A stretch of DNA of 7,082 nt from an uncultured Butyrivibrio sp. (GTDB taxonomy: Bacteria; Bacillota; Clostridia; Lachnospirales; Lachnospiraceae), in assembly GCA_947169985.1 (NCBI GenBank), contig CAMVRW010000124.1, positions 1-7,082 on the forward strand, in the 5' to 3' direction. Numbering within the stretch: the stretch's first letter is position 1; each line of letters opens with the position of its first letter. A program made the position numbers and the translations under genes. The notes beneath the pieces were generated by a model, which was not told the DNA's origin, did not search any database, and was given only the letters and a program-made list of their open reading frames with translations. Positions 6,149-7,082 of the stretch are shown here, one piece after another.

Positions 6149-7024
6149 TCACTCGCAGTTGCCGCATCCGCCGTGGTGTGTGTCACCTTCCTGTGCCTTG
6201 AGGAAAAGTCTTCCCTCCTCAGTCTTGTAGAGCTTCATTCGATTCATAGCCTGATCAAAGTCAACCAGGTGTCCATCGAACTCAGGTCCATCAACACAGG
6301 CAAACTGAACCTTACCACCAACAGTAAGTCTGCATGCACCGCACATGCCTGTTCCGTCAACCATAATAGGATTCATGCTGACAACAGTAGGAATACCAAG
6401 CTCCTTTGTGAGCTTGCATACGAATTTCATCATGATCATTGGTCCAATAGCTACGCAGTGATCATACTTATTGCCTTCGTTCCAAAGATCCTGAAGAGCA
6501 ACTGTAACCATTCCGCTTCTTCCATAAGAACCGTCATCTGTTGTGATATGAAGGTTACAAACCTCTTTAAATCTGTCCTCAAGGATAACAAGATCCTTAT
6601 TCTTTGCACCGATAATAACATCACAGTCAACACCGTGCTCCTTAAGCCATTTAGCCTGAGGATAAACAGGAGCTGTACCAACACCGCCTGCAATAAAGAC
6701 AATCTTCTTTTTCTTAAGCTCCTCAACATCCTCATAAATAAGGTCAGAAGCTTTTCCTAAAGGTCCTACTACATCTGCAAGCTCATCTCCCGCCTTAAGA
6801 TGAGAAAGCTTATATGTTTCAGCACCTATAGCCTGGACAACTATTTCTACAGTTCCCTTTTCTCTGTCATAGTCACAGATTGTTAAAGGAATTCTCTCTC
6901 CATCCTCATTTACACGTATAATAAGAAACTGTCCCGGTAAACAGGCACTAGCTACACGTGGAGCCTCAACGATCATCTGAAAAATGTTCGTAGTAAGCTC
7001 ATTTGCCTCCAAAATTTTGAACAT
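6149..7024 (-). CDS. nfnA: NfnA: FAD/NAD-binding, [2Fe-2S] subunit of ferredoxin:NADP+ oxidoreductase (sulfide/dihydroorotate dehydrogenase-like)
   Basis: The 291-residue protein has the ferredoxin reductase-like layout of PyrK/HydG-type electron-transfer subunits. It has an N-terminal beta barrel with the FAD motif RIPLTICDY (44-52), an NAD(H)-binding GGVGTAP loop (113-119), and a C-terminal iron-sulfur segment MVDGTGMCGACRL (221-233) with a further cysteine at 243. D223, C228, C231 and C243 fit the unusual one-Asp, three-Cys [2Fe-2S] ligation described for NfnA. With NfnB it would form NADH-dependent reduced ferredoxin:NADP+ oxidoreductase, which couples ferredoxin and NADH oxidation to NADP+ reduction by flavin-based bifurcation in the cytosol. 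A dihydroorotate dehydrogenase partner (pyrD) is not present, and nfnB follows directly, so PyrK is the less likely reading. The tail HHGGCGNC (283-290) adds two cysteines and two histidines beyond the core. The ATG has AGGAGG 6 bases upstream. This is the first gene of the visible run. Confidence 0.92.
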   Translation of the reverse strand: MFKILEANELTTNIFQMIVEAPRVASACLPGQFLIIRVNEDGERIPLTICDYDREKGTVEIVVQAIGAETYKLSHLKAGDELADVVGPLGKASDLIYEDVEELKKKKIVFIAGGVGTAPVYPQAKWLKEHGVDCDVIIGAKNKDLVILEDRFKEVCNLHITTDDGSYGRSGMVTVALQDLWNEGNKYDHCVAIGPMIMMKFVCKLTKELGIPTVVSMNPIMVDGTGMCGACRLTVGGKVQFACVDGPEFDGHLVDFDQAMNRMKLYKTEEGRLFLKAQEGDTHHGGCGNCE

Positions 7025-7030
7025 ACCTCT

Positions 7031-7036
7031 CCTCCT
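7031..7036 (-). promoter_or_regulatory. Strong Shine-Dalgarno of nfnA
   Basis: The minus strand reads AGGAGG, a full anti-16S match, 6 bases before the ATG at 7024. It fixes the start of nfnA and is the strongest ribosome binding site in the window. Confidence 0.85.
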
Positions 7037-7043
7037 ATCTGTT

Positions 7044-7057
7044 TGATATTGTTATCA
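7044..7057. promoter_or_regulatory. 14-bp palindrome in the nfnA leader, cre-like or operator candidate
   Basis: TGATATTGTTATCA is an inverted repeat with 5-base arms (TGATA / TATCA) and a 4-base centre, 19 bases upstream of the nfnA start codon and just before the Shine-Dalgarno. It fits the catabolite-response consensus TGWAANCGNTNWCA at 12 of 14 positions on either strand, but one of the two mismatches is in the central CG that CcpA sites usually keep. It could also be the operator of another repressor, or chance in AT-rich leader sequence. No convincing -35/-10 pair is visible in the 58 bases available. Confidence 0.25.
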
Positions 7058-7082
7058 GTGTATATTTGCCACTTGAATCATA

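Noticed and set aside
6173..6760. Plus-strand open frame of 195 codons antisense to nfnA
   Set aside because: It has no domain or convincing ribosome binding site, and sits fully inside nfnA, which has all cofactor motifs.
7049..7077. Possible -35/-10 pair upstream of nfnA (TTCAAG, 17-base spacer, TAACAA, minus strand)
   Set aside because: Each hexamer matches consensus at only three of six positions, and the window ends just upstream, so the true promoter may lie outside or further genes may precede nfnA.

Overview
The window looks like a chromosomal segment of an anaerobic Firmicute, most likely a Lachnospiraceae member (Butyrivibrio-like). Three things suggest this: an NfnAB-type electron-bifurcating transhydrogenase, the clostridial order phoH - pgpH position - ybeY, and purine-rich Shine-Dalgarno sequences with ATG, GTG and TTG starts. 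The genus is inferred from general protein character, not from a database match.

All eight genes lie on the minus strand and are packed head to tail, so transcription runs from high to low coordinates. Gaps are 9 to 35 bases or the genes overlap, and no terminator-like hairpin lies between them. In transcription order they are: nfnA and nfnB (NADH-dependent reduced ferredoxin:NADP+ oxidoreductase; nfnB is often annotated gltA), a DegV-family lipid-binding protein, a membrane-anchored MORN-repeat protein with a TTG start, rlmH (23S rRNA pseudouridine-1915 methyltransferase, GTG start), phoH (P-loop ATPase), a seven-transmembrane PgpH-like protein, and the first 19 codons of ybeY, which runs off the left edge. 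The only leader sequence visible is the 58 bases upstream of nfnA. It holds a strong Shine-Dalgarno and a 14-bp palindrome.

The genes fall into two functional blocks. nfnAB links NADH, NADPH and ferredoxin pools in fermentative metabolism. rlmH, phoH and ybeY belong to ribosome maturation and RNA metabolism. DegV and the MORN protein sit between the blocks with no clear role in either.

The most notable observation is the protein between phoH and ybeY. It sits where the c-di-AMP phosphodiesterase PgpH is normally encoded and keeps that family's C-terminal signature. It lacks the large extracellular domain, and its HD motif has become HR with most other metal ligands changed, so it looks like a pseudoenzyme. 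I see no mobile element, CRISPR array, RNA gene or clearly novel multi-gene system. Everything else is ordinary core or near-core content, apart from the uncharacterised MORN protein.
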